This document shows positions 1-12,335 of a stretch of DNA of 64,000 nucleotides, in pieces. The translations under genes and the position numbers were made by a program. The DNA lies in the NCBI GenBank assembly GCA_038373865.1, contig JAXGGA010005176.1:16556-80555 (forward strand), given 5' to 3'. Every line of letters begins with the position of its first letter. The stretch's first letter is position 1. The stretch is from Uloborus plumipes (lineage: Eukaryota > Arthropoda > Arachnida > Araneae > Uloboridae). The notes under the pieces were generated by a model that was not told where the DNA came from, did no database searches, and saw only the letters and a list, made by a program, of their open reading frames with translations.

Positions 1-710
1 AGATGTATAGTTCAAATATAAATTATTCTATGATTTTCTGGCATGGTCCAATTTAGGAAGCGCATGGTTCAATATAAGCGCATATATTCTTAAATTGGAC
101 ATTTGCAACTTTTTGTAAGATAATTTTTTAAAAAATAATTTCCATATTTTTAGAAAATATAAGCTCCTAGGGCGGTTCCTGATTAAATTTAGCTTACGAT
201 GTCCTATTTTGTATTTTTGTATTGCTTTACATTGAGCGACACAGGCCTCCTGTTCTTAGGGGGTCCAATATAGGCGGTCGTCCCCTATAAGTAATTAAAA
301 ATGTTGTGAAAAATTTTAGAAAGGAAATATTTGCATTTTTCTTAAACTTTTAAATACATTTTGGGTCTCCCTCTCTGAAAGTATGTCCCCGACTGTCCCC
401 CCCCCGCCCCTTCGTAGTGACGCTACTAATTAAACAAATTGATTTCAAAAAAACAATACTTTATGAACAATAAAAAATTAAATGCAATTCAGTTCTGTTT
501 AACTTTCTGGCAGATTGTAATAGAAATTCAGTTTCAGAATGTTCAGTTATATAATTATGAATAACAGTGAAAAAACTTCACTACTGAGTTTTTGCTAAAG
601 CAAAATTATTCATCACAGTTAACAACACAGCATGTGAAAATTAATTGATGTTGAATGGCAACAGTGCTCACACGCCTCCTACCGTGAACTCGACATTATG
701 ATACAGTACA
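1..710. other. AT-rich non-coding DNA, possible decayed transposon end
   Basis: No gene is recognised here. Three related short motifs of the form GGTCCAATWTAGG or GGTTCAATATAAGCG occur near 47-90 and 264-280. This is the style of subterminal repeats seen in pogo-like elements elsewhere in the window, so the window may open inside the edge of a decayed element. A C-rich run lies near 398-413. Only weak support. Confidence 0.3.
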
Positions 711-952
711 TAATTTTACAGTTTATTGCTGTGCATTTTAGTTTTTAACTGAAACCACTTCTGACAGCATTATATTGTTGTTTTTTAAATATAATACAGC
801 TATTTTTGTGGTAATAAACTGTAAACTTGCTGCTTTACTGTAATAAACTGTAAAACTAGCACTTTTACAGTTTATTACTGTGTATTTTATAGTTTTAAAC
901 TGAAACCTCTGCTGCCAATATTATACGCAAAAACAATTTATTTTTTGCAGTA
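711..952 (+). repeat. Microsatellite-associated MITE family, copy A (5' truncated)
   Basis: Built from repeated blocks of the type TTTTACAGTTTATTACTGT and CTGTAAAAC, with a conserved internal phrase close to AACTGAAACCTCTGCTGCC, and ends in TTTATTTTTTGCAG followed by TATATG. The same architecture recurs at 39948-40174, 43545-43995 and 61867-62151. The complete copy at 43.5 kb starts CACTGCAAAAAATAAA and ends with the inverted counterpart, so this is a non-autonomous DNA element. Copy A lacks a clear left end. No coding capacity. Confidence 0.65.
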
Positions 953-3900
953 TATGTGCTACCCCTTAAAAATTTCTCAAATCGGTCACCATTGGCTAAA
1001 TACAAATAGGCATTTCTACCATTTATAAGAACAAAAACTAAAGACGTCTTTTGTATTATTAGCGTTTATTTAATGAAACCATTTCGTACTTTACTGATTC
1101 ATATTTCCCTCACAATATTCACTTGAGCAACTCAGAAGTTTTCCCGAAAACACGCCCAATGAATTGCAAAAGCATACTGTGATTTTTATTAGAGAAAGGG
1201 CGATTTGCTGACCAGGGCTCGCTGCATACAAAATGACTCACAAGCCCTACACGCTATTCGTGTCCAAGTTCCCGTGCTTTACCAGAAAAGTACAGCACAA
1301 TTTGCATTTATCTACATGGGCAGAAAAACATAATGACGTTTAATGATGCTATTTGCAGATTCTGTTTAAGATAAGGAGTCCAGATTTTTGTAGCCGCCTC
1401 AGACATAAAGTCTTTGTTATGGTGAAATATGGTATTTCCATTTTATCTTCACAATCATTTAAATGAAAGGAAACCATTTTGGACTGGGTGTTAAAATTAT
1501 TGCAGTCTGAAACCGTTGCCAGAAAACGATTATAGTGCTGCGATGTATAAAGCAGACATTTTGTCGACATGAGTTATTCACTCAACTTTAAACGAACAGT
1601 GTATAGCTTTAAAGGTTGCTGTTATTAAAATTATTACTAAAAAGATCCGATAAAATTTGATGAATGGTAAAGAATTATTTTTAATTATTTGCAGAAATAT
1701 CACTTTCTAAAAGTTAAACAACATCACAAATGCATAAAATTAAAGATTTTTTTTTAAGAGACAATTTTTCGGAATTTCAAAAGACCCACTTTTTAATGCG
1801 AAGAATTGTTTAATTACTAAACCTTTCTTATACTTTTTAGCACAATGGTGATTTTAGAACTAACATAATAGCTGAAAAATACGAAATTCGCGTAATATAC
1901 AAATATGCGTCTAGACATATTCGAGATTTAGTGTTTTCTTTTTATATAATGGACAAGACTGGGTATGAAAGTAAAAACGAATGCAACACATAGACACATT
2001 AGACAGGAAAATTAAATGAGTTAAAAATCAATAGGGCATATTACGAAGGAAACATGAATATCTTTAATTTGTAATTTGCAATGTTACATGATATAAATTT
2101 AAGTAAACATATCAAAAAACATTTATATTATGATTTAAGTTTTGCTGAACTAAATTGTAAGTAAACGTATTTTAGGAAAAACGGTATGTAAAAATTCCAC
2201 TGAAATAAAAATGACAAAAAATGTGTAAACATATGAGGTTATTGTTCAAAATTTCCAAGTTGGAAGCTATTTCAATCTGAAGGCTGCTTTTTAATTGAAG
2301 TATTAAATTGACACTTTGAAAAATTTCATATAATAAAGTATAATGTACAGTATTCCACGTAAAATGAATTTGATGTGTGTGCTAGGATCATAGTATTCCA
2401 ATAAGAATAAGTTTCACTTTTTCTTTTCTCGCATAAATAAGCACACATTTGCACATTAGATGATTTCTTAGTTTGCTCAAAACCTACAGTTTAACCCAAT
2501 TGATACCCGTTAAAAAGTTCCACAACTCCTATGAAACTCATAAAGAGCGAGAATCTTAAATTTATCCACTTCATCCATCTATTCAGCTTAATGACTTTTT
2601 CCACCCTTATGCCGTCGGACAACTAGCCAGGGCATTCATAATTAAAGTTGCCCCCATCGAACAAAGCAGAACGCGAAGGGCCTGATTTATGTTGAAGTAA
2701 AAGAAACCCTTTAATATCTTGTTTCCACGCCATTAAATGCGACAGTACGCTCGAAAGAGTCTTAAAGATGCTTTAATAATATGAGAGTGGAGTTGAGGAG
2801 TTGGGTGACTTTTTCATGTAACGAGGCTTGCATCAAAATGGTGCGATATATGTACTTGTTCGACCGAGCAAATCGAAATTTGAAGTAAAGTTTTGAGGCA
2901 TATAAATTATTATAAGTTTTCTAAGTCATTTTTTGGAACAAGATGTACTTTCAAATATTGCAACGCAATATTTGATAAATTGAACAGTGTTTATAGGCCA
3001 AAGAGAATCTGTAAGTGTTAGTATATTGTAATAATAGCTGATAAGTTTTTGATAGAGAAATGTTGAAAGATAAATTTATGAACATAATTCCGATTATAAA
3101 ACCTTTAAAGTGATATTTCAGAAACATTTCTAAATAGGCTTTTTATTAAAATCTAATTTCAAAGTTACTTTTCAGGGAAAAAAATAATTTTTGTTTAAAT
3201 TGTTTGTTGAGAAACAAGATCATAACTTGAAGCTGTCATGCTTGACTCATTTTTTTAAGTTACCAAACTCACTAATCTAGGAGAAATTGTGAATGCTTAA
3301 AGAAGAACTTTCTACCAAGGGGAATAAAAAATCAAGCAGACGAGTATCTCGTACTGTTGAAAATACAAGCACACGCTTTCAAATTTATGAAAGCACACAG
3401 AATATGTGTGAAACACGGTTACAGGAGACCATAACAAAAAATAATAATTTCCGTAGAGACATATTTACAAAAGGAACGTATAGACAGTCAACATTCACGA
3501 TAAACGAGACATTGAAGCATGCAAAAATTATTAATTATCCCGCAGAAAATTTTGCAAAAACCTGTATCATTTAAGAACGAAAATTTAAAGTTATTTAAAA
3601 AATAGCAGCCAATATTGCTAAAACATGCGAGAAACAACAACACGGATCATTAAAATCATTTTAGAATGACTTTTCTTTACCACCATGACAGACGCGACGG
3701 GAGTACATGTCAGCCTATTCGAAAATTAAGTACCCGATCTTTAAGGGGTCCAATCTCGAATCGGAGCTGTTTTATAAAGGTTTAGGCCCGCCAACCGAAC
3801 TAACAAGGGGATTGCCTTGACTCTCAGCTGATTCCAATGGTCGGTTCGTTGCTATTGCGCGGGACGACTGCAAGTCATATAGTTTAACTACCACTTTGAA

Positions 3901-5767
3901 CCATTTTTCTATATTTTTATGTAACAAAATCATTTTTAGGAAGATAATGTTTTGTTTTAATTCTGTAGTTTCTGGCTTTGTATGCATGTAGCTTGTCAGT
4001 ATTTCATTTAACGAATGTATGTTTCTACATGGCTTTTGCTTGTCATCGTCACCTTTAAATCTTTTCAAAATTTTGAAACACATTTTATGAACACCTTTTA
4101 TATTCAGGCTAAAACTGGTATGGAGTTGCTGATCACGATTTTTTGCGTTGTGCTTATCTAAAATCTAGATTGCAATAGAACTGTATTTGAAACACAATTA
4201 CATATATTAATGTTTTTTTTCTTTTATGTTTGGTATTTAACATCGACGTCTTACACACACACACATATACTGGGCGCCCACTAAGTTCGTTCCTTTTGCC
4301 ATCCGAATAACTTTTTAACGTCAAAAGCTATATAGTTATTTAATGTTTTTTAAGTGTTATAGGGAAAATCCTTTGTATCTATCACTATAATTACACAACA
4401 AGATTAATTTATTTTTCGTTAGTTACTATGAAATGACCCACATATAGTAATTATTTTCCCTGGTTTTGTCAAAAAATCATTAAATATATTGAGAAATAAT
4501 TCATTCCTTAATATCATTCCTTGCGTTCAGTTTAAAATTAATTATGGATGCCAATAAAACTAATAAAATTACGAGAGTAAACAAACATTTTCTTTCATCC
4601 TAATTATCTCATAAAATGATTACACTTTCATCCCTGGCTTCTGCAATTTCCCAACTTATCCATCTGCAGCATTTTATATTTTCTATGCTAATTTGCCTTC
4701 CTTAAAAACTCCCATGATAATGTTTTAATGTTGGCTCGCTCATCCAACGTGTAAATTGCCTCTCCGTTTTTCACCTGCGGCACTAGGGAGCTATAAATTA
4801 AGGATGAAATGGAAGTTTGAGCCAAAAAGTTACGACGCTGATTACTTAGTTAAACTACTCTCTTTTTTTATATTAGGTCTGCTACGATTATTTTAATGTA
4901 CATAACGAATACAGCCTTTTTTATGAAGGATGCTTTCAAGTTGTTTAGTTTGCTTTGGATGGGGAATATTTTTAATTGGTTCTTCAAGACGTTTTAGCAG
5001 CAATGTTACCTTAGATATCTTAAAGAACATGCTTATATTAGCTTGAGATGTCTATATTTCACATAAAGAGTTTAAAGTTAAAATTGGCTTCTGAATCTTG
5101 CTTTAAAATACTTGAACAGTGTGCTTTAATTCTGGAAAATATGGCATATTACAGGGTGCATAAAAATATTTTTTGGCTCTAAAATGTGTACAATTAGTTA
5201 CCAAAGCATGTAAGACCAAATTTGCTTCATTTTTTAGATTTAATGCTTGGGTTACTTCATTTTAGTAATTAATAGAGTGATTACGTCTCCATGACTGGAT
5301 AAAAGTAAATATCTAATAAGAATATCTGAAAAGTTATATCCACACACTCACACACTATATATAAAGAAGCATTGAAGTGCATGGAAGATATACGATTAAG
5401 GAGGAGACTAACAGATGTGAAAATGAAGGTTTTTCTTTTCAAGACCAGTAATTTATTTAATTATTTCAGAGAAATTTGAGCTATACTATATGATAAAAAC
5501 AAAAATATGAAACTGTTAGAGATATATAGAAAACGAAAATCACTTAAAGAAACGATTCGATAATAGGTTGACAAATATTACAATAAACTGTATAATAATA
5601 ATAATGTAAAAACTCTCTCATTTCCGATATTTTGAATATATATTTCACAAATTATTAATCTTTAAATTTCTCCTAACATAATGTTTCCTTTAGGTTTTGT
5701 GAATAAATACATATTAGAGAGAAAATATAACTGAATACTAAACAATACTAAAATATCGAATAAAAGT
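953..5767. other. AT-rich intergenic or intronic DNA without recognised genes
   Basis: Only short ORFs without domains occur here: 73 aa on the minus strand at 1349-1570, 93 aa on the plus strand at 3293-3574 and 103 aa on the minus strand at 3772-4083. I see no family signature, splice-site support or codon bias in them. 2570-2760 and 3690-3870 are less AT-rich than their surroundings and could be conserved regulatory blocks or old gene fragments. A short CA run sits at 4254-4265, directly before a solitary TGGGCGCCCACTAAGTTCG motif that looks like one end of an element whose other end I could not find. Confidence 0.4.
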
Positions 5768-5880
5768 TTATCTGATCCTTCATACTTTCTAGATTTCCTA
5801 CAACCATACATTACTAAATACGAACTGAAACCTAAAAAAAACAACAAATATTAAACATGATTTTCATCTAATTAGACCTC
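5768..5880 (+). repeat. Direct repeat, left copy (partner at 9614-9727)
   Basis: About 110 bp matching 9614-9727 in the same orientation. The match includes CTACAACCATACATTACT and, at the right edge, CATGATTTTCATCTAATTAGACCTC split into the same blocks. The pair brackets the 2.87 kb foldback element at 6122-8991, so the flanking DNA was duplicated before or with that insertion. Confidence 0.7.
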
Positions 5881-6117
5881 AAAATACATAAAATAATACC
5901 CGCAGCAAATTCGTCACTTTTTTAACGATTTAATGCGGCAGTTATTTTTGCTAAAAAGGGGTAACAACTTGCTACACTTCTTTATTAACAAAAAGAATAC
6001 AAAATAATTTCTACTAATAATACACGCACTACTATTTATATATCTATACACAGTGCTATTTACATAATCAAAGAAAAGAAAAAAATAGGAACAAAAAAGT
6101 GCATAGAAAAATAATGG

Positions 6118-8995
6118 TTAAGGGTCATTCCATGTCAAGTGATCCAACGTTTTTTACCTTACATTTTTGTATTTCTTTCAAATTTGGCTCATCAATTTTA
6201 CCCCTTGAGGTAATCAAAAGTCTCAATTTTTAGATTTTTATCTCTATTATTTTTTCATTTATGAGACTTTGAACTTAGGAAAAACCCTCGTTTTTCCATG
6301 GATGAGGGAACGTAAAAGGGAACATAACTCAGCACCAAATATAGATAGAACAATTTAGTAAATGGCATTTTAAAGTACGTTAGTTGCTGCTTAATCTGAT
6401 ATGCAACATGACTAATTTGATAAAAATTTTCTTTTTCAAAAATGAAATTTAAAATTCAAATTAAAATTTCTCAAAAAACGTATAATGATTTTTTTCAAAA
6501 AAATTTCAAAAATTCTTGTGTATTTTATCTATGTTTGCACCAATTTTTAGATTGGGATCTCAATGGGATCACATTTTTTTGAATTTTTGAATAAAACTAT
6601 ATAGGAAAAAATGATATTTTTTAGATTCTATTTATTTAAATACTAAGTTATCTTGCTTGTGATGGTCTAAAAAGTAGTAAACAAGCATGAATATGTTTAA
6701 AGTGAACTGGCATGGGCTTATAGAATTGTCAGGTTCACCCCCTCACCCCTTCCTGCCCCGCACAACCACTCTTTTTTAATTCAAAACTGTTCAAAATGTT
6801 AAAAAAAAACTCTTTGATACAAAATGAATAGTAAACTTATTTAAAGTTGGTAAATGGGTTTCCTTATAACTAGACGAAGTATCCCTTCCTCCACCCAAAC
6901 ATACCATTAACGCTGTACTATTATGACATCTAACCTGGGGATTGAATTGACTATTATTTTTACTCTAGGTAAGTGAGCTAGCATTAACTTGTAAATTGGT
7001 CAGCTCCCCCTCCCTTCCTTCCCGACCCAGCCATTTTTCCCCCCAAACTGTTTCAAATGCTAAAAAAAACCTTTTTGATACAAAATGAACAGTAAACTTA
7101 TTTAAAGTTGGTAAATGGGTTTCCTTATAACAAGGCAAAGTAAAACCCTTCCCCCACACAAATATACCATTAACGCTACACTAATATGACGTCTCACCTG
7201 GGGATTGATTTGAGGATTATTTTCCCCCTAGGTATATATTATTTTTCACACAGACGAAGTGTTTCTTTTTTCAATCCGACCTTCACAAAGTGTACTTCCA
7301 TTTAATATCTGAATTTAAACTTATGATTCATTTCATCCCCTCCCCCAGCACCAATCTTCAATTTTGGAGGAAGAAAAGAAACGGTTCGCCCCAAGATCAT
7401 AGCAAACAGCAAAATAGCACTGTTTCCCCTTGTTCTCATAATGTTTTCCCATTATTTTAACACAAAACTGAAAATAAATCAAAGTATCAGGTTATATGTC
7501 AGTCCCCATCACTGCCTTTCCTTTCTCTTATTGGACAAAGCTCATGAGCTAATAGGAAAGAGTAACAAACAGAACAAACTGAAACACTACCAGACTTCAG
7601 TAGAGACTGAGGCTTTGAAATGGGGTTAGGCGGTATGATAAAAAAATAAAAGTTTTGAGCTGGAAGGCAGGAAAAGGGGAGGAGCAATCTGTACAGAAGT
7701 TAAACAACATGAGAGGTTATGATCAAAAAAGCAGTGTTTGTTTAATATATTTAAAAAGATATGTCTTGATGCATTACTTTCCTTTACAACAAAATGAAAA
7801 AGAACACAAACAATTTAAAAAATTAAATAACAGCTGCACACTAGATAATGTGGGAAGATAGTTATGGGGACACAGACATATGATCTGATATTTTGATTTA
7901 TTTTCAGTTTTGTGCGAAAAGAAAAGAAAAAACGATGAGAACAAGGAGAAACAGTGCTATTTTGCTGTTTGCTATGATCTTGGGGCGAAACATTTATTTC
8001 CTTCTTCAAAATTGAAGATTGGTGCTGGGGTAGGAGATGAAATGAATCATAAAGTTAAATTTTAGATATTGAATGGAAGTACACTTTGAAGTTCGGATCG
8101 AAAAGAAACATTTCGTCTGAAAAACAATAGATATACCTAGGGTGAAAATAATCCTCAATTCAATCCCGAGGTTGGACGTCATTTTAGTATTGTGTGAATG
8201 GTATATTTGGGTGGGGAGGGGGATACTTCATCTAGTTATAAGGGAACCCATTTACCAACTAAAAATAATTTTACTATTCATTTTGTATCAAAGAGTTTTT
8301 TTTTAAAAACATTTTGAACAGTTTTGAAAAAAAAAGAGTGGTTGTGCGGGAAAGGGAGGAGGGATGAACCTGACAAATCTATAAGCTCATGCCAGCTCAC
8401 TTTAAACATATTCATGTTTATGTACTACTTTTTAGACCATCACAAGCCAGACAACTTAGTATTTAAATAAATAGAATCTAAAAAAATATCATTTTTTTCC
8501 TATACAGTTTTATTCAAAAATTCAAAAAAATATGATCCCATTGAGATCCCAATCTAAAAATTGGTACAAACATAGATAAAATACACAAGAATTTTGAAAA
8601 TTTTTGAAAAAAATTCATTATATGTTTTTCGAGAAATTTAAATTTGAAATTTAAATTTCATTTTTTGAAAAAGAAAATTTTTATCAAATTAGTCATGTTG
8701 CATATTAGATTAAGCGGCAACTAACGTACTTTAAAATGCCATTTACCAAATTGTTCTATCTCTATTTATGGCCGAGTTATGGTCCCTTTTATCTTCCCTC
8801 ATCCATGGAAAAACGAGGGTTTTTCCAAAGTTCAAAGTATCATAAATGAAAAAATAATAGAGATAAAAATCTAAAAATTGAGACTTTTAATTACCTCAAG
8901 GGGTACAATTGATGAGCCAAATTTGAAAGAAATACAAAAATGTAAGGTAAAATTTTTCTCAGGTTTTGGATCACTTGACGTGGAATGACCCTTAA
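6118..8995. mobile_element. Foldback DNA transposon, 2.87 kb, TTAA target-site duplications
   Basis: Element 6122-8991 begins GGGTCATTCCATGTCAAGTG and ends with the inverted counterpart, and both ends are flanked by TTAA (6118-6121 and 8992-8995). The arms pair over more than a kilobase: the left arm runs to about 7510 and the right arm begins at about 7858, with a unique centre of roughly 350 bp. Easily seen matching blocks include the CATGGATGAGGG region (6297-6310 with 8796-8812) and the CCCCAAGATCATAGC block (7390 with 7970). No transposase is recognisable; the short ORFs in the centre have no domains. TTAA duplications are known for piggyBac and some Sola elements, but the termini do not start with the CCC of piggyBac, so the superfamily is unassigned. 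It would need a transposase in trans. Confidence 0.85.
6720..7240. repeat. 261-bp tandem duplication inside the left arm of the foldback element
   Basis: The block containing AAAATGAAYAGTAAACTTAT recurs with a period of 261 bp (6821 and 7082). It carries along GGTAAATGGGTTTCCTTATAA, split across both copies, and the following ACCTGGGGATTGA. The right arm (about 8130-8400) has only one equivalent block. The duplication therefore arose after the two arms were established, or the right arm lost a copy. Confidence 0.75.
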
Positions 8996-9613
8996 AGAGA
9001 AATATAACACATAAAATGTTTTTTGCATAACTTATTACACATTTCTATTTATTTTTTTTTCTTTTTAATTTTTGCAAAAAAAATGAATTATACTTTTCTG
9101 GGGGGGGGGCGTGGGGTTGTTAAGGGAAAACTGTTAAGGGGAGAGATATAGAAAATGTAAGGAGCCGGGCGGTACACATGATGTACCGTAATTCTATTTT
9201 TTTAGAGGACGGGGTTGAGATTATCACTCGAACCCTTTGGAGCCGGGGATTTTTTCAAGTTTGCATACGTCTGGTACGACAGTTTATACCTTCTCTTTTC
9301 AATGGAAAAGAAATCTGTGGTTCAACTGTCGTACTACCTGGGTCGAAAGAAAAATTTCTAAAAAACAGCCCGGATCCAAAAGGTTAAAGAAACTGTTCAC
9401 TACCTTCGTACTATATACATATTTTGACACAAATTACAGTGGATAATATTTCAAAAAATCTCTCTTCAGATGTCAAACATATGTGAAAAAAAAAACTACT
9501 GATTATTAAATTATTTCTTACATTTTCTATATTTTCCTGATTTTTTTGAATGCACATACTTATCTCTATATATTTTTCAATTTTATACAGATATAGGTTA
9601 AGTACATATAGCT
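8996..9613. other. AT-rich spacer with a poly-G tract
   Basis: No gene recognised. A run of ten G lies at 9100-9109 and is followed by further G-rich sequence. Two overlapping 69-aa ORFs on the plus strand (9178-9387 and 9237-9446) read the same bases in different frames and show no domain. Confidence 0.35.
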
Positions 9614-9727
9614 TAAAGTTTTCTGATTCGTACTTTCTTTAACTTCTACAACCATACATTACTATATACTAACTGAAGACTAAAAAAACAATACAATTCC
9701 AGCATGATTTTCATCTAATTAGACCTC
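9614..9727 (+). repeat. Direct repeat, right copy (partner at 5768-5880)
   Basis: Matches 5768-5880 in the same orientation over about 110 bp with scattered substitutions, ending at the same ATTAGACCTC. Beyond this edge the two loci are only doubtfully alignable. Confidence 0.7.
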
Positions 9728-9854
9728 TCCGTCTTATTTAAAAAGTAATATTTCCAGCGCAGGACGAAAGAGATTATGCAATTCGAGCATGATCATTACA
9801 AGGGGCCCCAGCTGGTTTGCATTCTCCTGGTTGCTCTCCGGATATGATTCCCCC

Positions 9855-10500
9855 GGTTGATCGATACACACGAGATGCAGAATCTCAGATAACGACGTAA
9901 CTTTGGCACTCGAACAATGGGACGGGGATAAAGTTTGCACGGTAATTGATTGCAATCACTGCGATTCTTAAACTTAGTTCGTGTCCCGGGAGTGAAGTTT
10001 CTCTCTTTTTTTTTGTGCGTTGGAGTATTTTTATGAAGTTCAGTGCTGTGTCACATTGATTTCGTCCTGGATATTTCAGTGACGGCCGTTAACAACTTCA
10101 TCGAAAATGTCGAGACGTATTGATTTTTGGATAGTTCGGATAAAAATGCCATAAAGTTCAGACTTGTAAGAGTCAAATGCCTTATTGAGATAAACTAATA
10201 TTGTAGGGATATGTTCTATGAACAAGAATAAATATAAGAATTTAAAAAAAAAGCTCCAAATTGGTGCAAGCTGTATTACTCAGCAAAAATAAATTGAATA
10301 CTATTTAAATTGTTTAGTGGCCAATATAAAATTGTAATTATTTCTTTAGTAGCCACTTTTTGGAAACAGCAGCCTTTCTTTCAACCCTAAAGGGCTAAGA
10401 GGCATTTTCTTTTTAAATTTATTTATTAAATTAAAAACCTTTCTAAGGAAGTCAACTAATATAGTTTTTAATAAATTGTCATTGGCTGATTTTAATGAAA
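9855..10500 (+). repeat. Tandem duplication, copy 1 (uninterrupted)
   Basis: A block of about 650 bp containing CGGGGATAAAGTTTGCACGG, TGTGTCACATTGATTTCGTC and later AACAAGAATAAATATAAGAA. The same order of blocks occurs in copy 2 (10535-10896, then 12031-12335), where an inserted element separates the two halves. No ORF is preserved between the copies, so the unit is probably non-coding. Copy 1 gives the pre-insertion state of copy 2. Confidence 0.8.
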
Positions 10501-10534
10501 TTGATTTAATCAGTTACTACTTTGACTGATGTCT

Positions 10535-12335
10535 GGTAATCGATACGCACTAGTTGTAGAATTTAAGATAACTGCGTAACTTTGGAACTTGAATAAAGGA
10601 ACGGGGATAAAGTTTGCACGGTAATTGATTGCAATCACTGCTATACTTAAACTTAGTTCGTATCCCGGACTGGAGTTTCTCTCTTTTTTTGTGGTTTGGA
10701 GTATTTTTATAGAGTACCGTGCTGTGTCACATTGATTTCGTCCTAGATAGTTCTTGGTAGTGACAGCCGTCAACAACTTCGTCGAAAATGTCGAGATGCA
10801 TTGATTTTTGGGTTAGTCCAGATAAAAATACTATCAAGTTCAGACTTGTAAGGGTCAAATGCTTTATTGAGATAAACTAGTATGTTTGTTGTAAATGGGT
10901 GATTCTACAAAAATGGGCAAATTTGTGTTCCATACTGATTGCTCTTTTTGTTTTTAATTTAATAAAAAACTATTTTGGGAATATTTTTATGCGTCTTTTG
11001 TTCTATAATTTCCGTTATCAACAACGTCAATATTTAATTATTATTCATTTAAAAACAAGGATATTAGATTGAAATGTCATCCACATGCCCTGTCCCATAG
11101 GTGCAATTTTCACAATCAATGGAATATAGATTTAAAAAAAATAAGTGATTTTTTTCTCGAGAGTTTTTTATTTATAAACATGAATGTGTGCAAGATATAA
11201 ATCACAAAAAAAGCAAAATAATATGAAAATAATATCTCTAAAAGTTAATCTAAACATTGTCCCAGCGATTATCAGTCATCCATATGTCTAAAAAGTATAG
11301 ATATTTTTCTCTGAAATGTTTTATTCAAAAATCTGGCAACACATCTTAAAACAAAGCATGGAACTTTGTTATTCCTGGATGAGGATTAATTTTGCTGTTC
11401 TGCAATTACTTTTTGATAAAAAGCAAGCTAAACTCAACTTTCAAGGCAAGAGTTTTTTATCTTTGTCATTAACATGCCCCACAGAATGCATGTAAAATGT
11501 ACATGTAAATAAATTTTGATAATGAATAATCCTAAGGCTTACATTTGTGGGTTCTAATTCGAAGTGAAGCCGAAAAATATTCAGATATGACTTTTTGAGA
11601 ACACAATTACTTGTGTTTTGTCATTCACATGCCCTTTTTCTACTGTCATTCACATGCCCCAATTTAAGACACGTGGATGAATCAAAAGCCAAACTATGAC
11701 AGTACAATGTTTAAAAATTATGTCTAACAGTTTACTGGTTAAAAAATTTCATTAATATACCTATTGTGTTTGTGTTATTCACATACTTACTGTGTTATAT
11801 TCACATACCAATTGTGTCATCCACATGCCTTTTTTATCATTCACATATGCCTTCAAAAAAATAAAAATCCAAAAATACAATAAAATACAAACATTTAAGC
11901 TCTGCTGATATTCTATTTTAATTATGTAACTTATCAAGTGCTTTGCTGATTTTTTTCAGATTTTTAATTTTAAATTAATTTTTTGAATTCTACATGTTAG
12001 AAATATTCCCGTATTTGTAGAATCACCCATATATAGATATTTTGGTACTACTGACAAGAATAAATATAAGAATGAATAAAAAGTTTCAAATCGGCCCAAG
12101 TTGTATAACTCTGCAAAAAAAGGTGAATTAGTCTAAAAAATAAAGGAAATTAATTAGTCTTAAAAATATCTTTGGTATATACTTTTTGAAACAGCAGGCT
12201 TTTTTTTTTTCAACTCTAAAGATATAAACGGCGTATATAATTTTTATTTATTGAATTAAAAATCTTCCTAAAAAAGTCATGTAATGTGATTTAAAAAAAA
12301 AGACAATGGGTGATTTTGGTGGAAATTATTTTCTT
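10535..12335 (+). repeat. Tandem duplication, copy 2, split by an inserted element
   Basis: The first half (10535-10896) and second half (12031-12335) align in order to copy 1. The break coincides exactly with the inverted termini of the inserted element at 10897-12028. The duplication therefore predates that insertion. Many small indels and substitutions separate the two copies. Confidence 0.8.
10897..12028. mobile_element. Non-autonomous DNA transposon, 1.13 kb, with dispersed TGTCATTCACATGCCC repeats
   Basis: Begins GGGTGATTCTACAAA (10897-10911) and ends with its exact inverse (12014-12028). AT lies on both outer sides, but the size of the target-site duplication is not certain. The interior holds at least eight copies of a motif close to TGTCATTCACATGCCC: 11075, 11273, 11464, 11619, 11644, 11772, 11794, 11815 and 11831, all in the same orientation. 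No ORF above 60 aa. Repeated internal motifs next to the ends are typical of transposase-binding sites, but the superfamily is not recognised. The uninterrupted duplicate at 9855-10500 confirms the insertion. Confidence 0.8.

Noticed and set aside
3772..4083. 103-aa minus-strand ORF
   Set aside because: No domain recognised. The less AT-rich C-terminal part could be a gene fragment, but I cannot support it.
4254..4310. TGGGCGCCCACTAAGTTCG as a transposon end after a CA run
   Set aside because: No inverted partner was found in the window.
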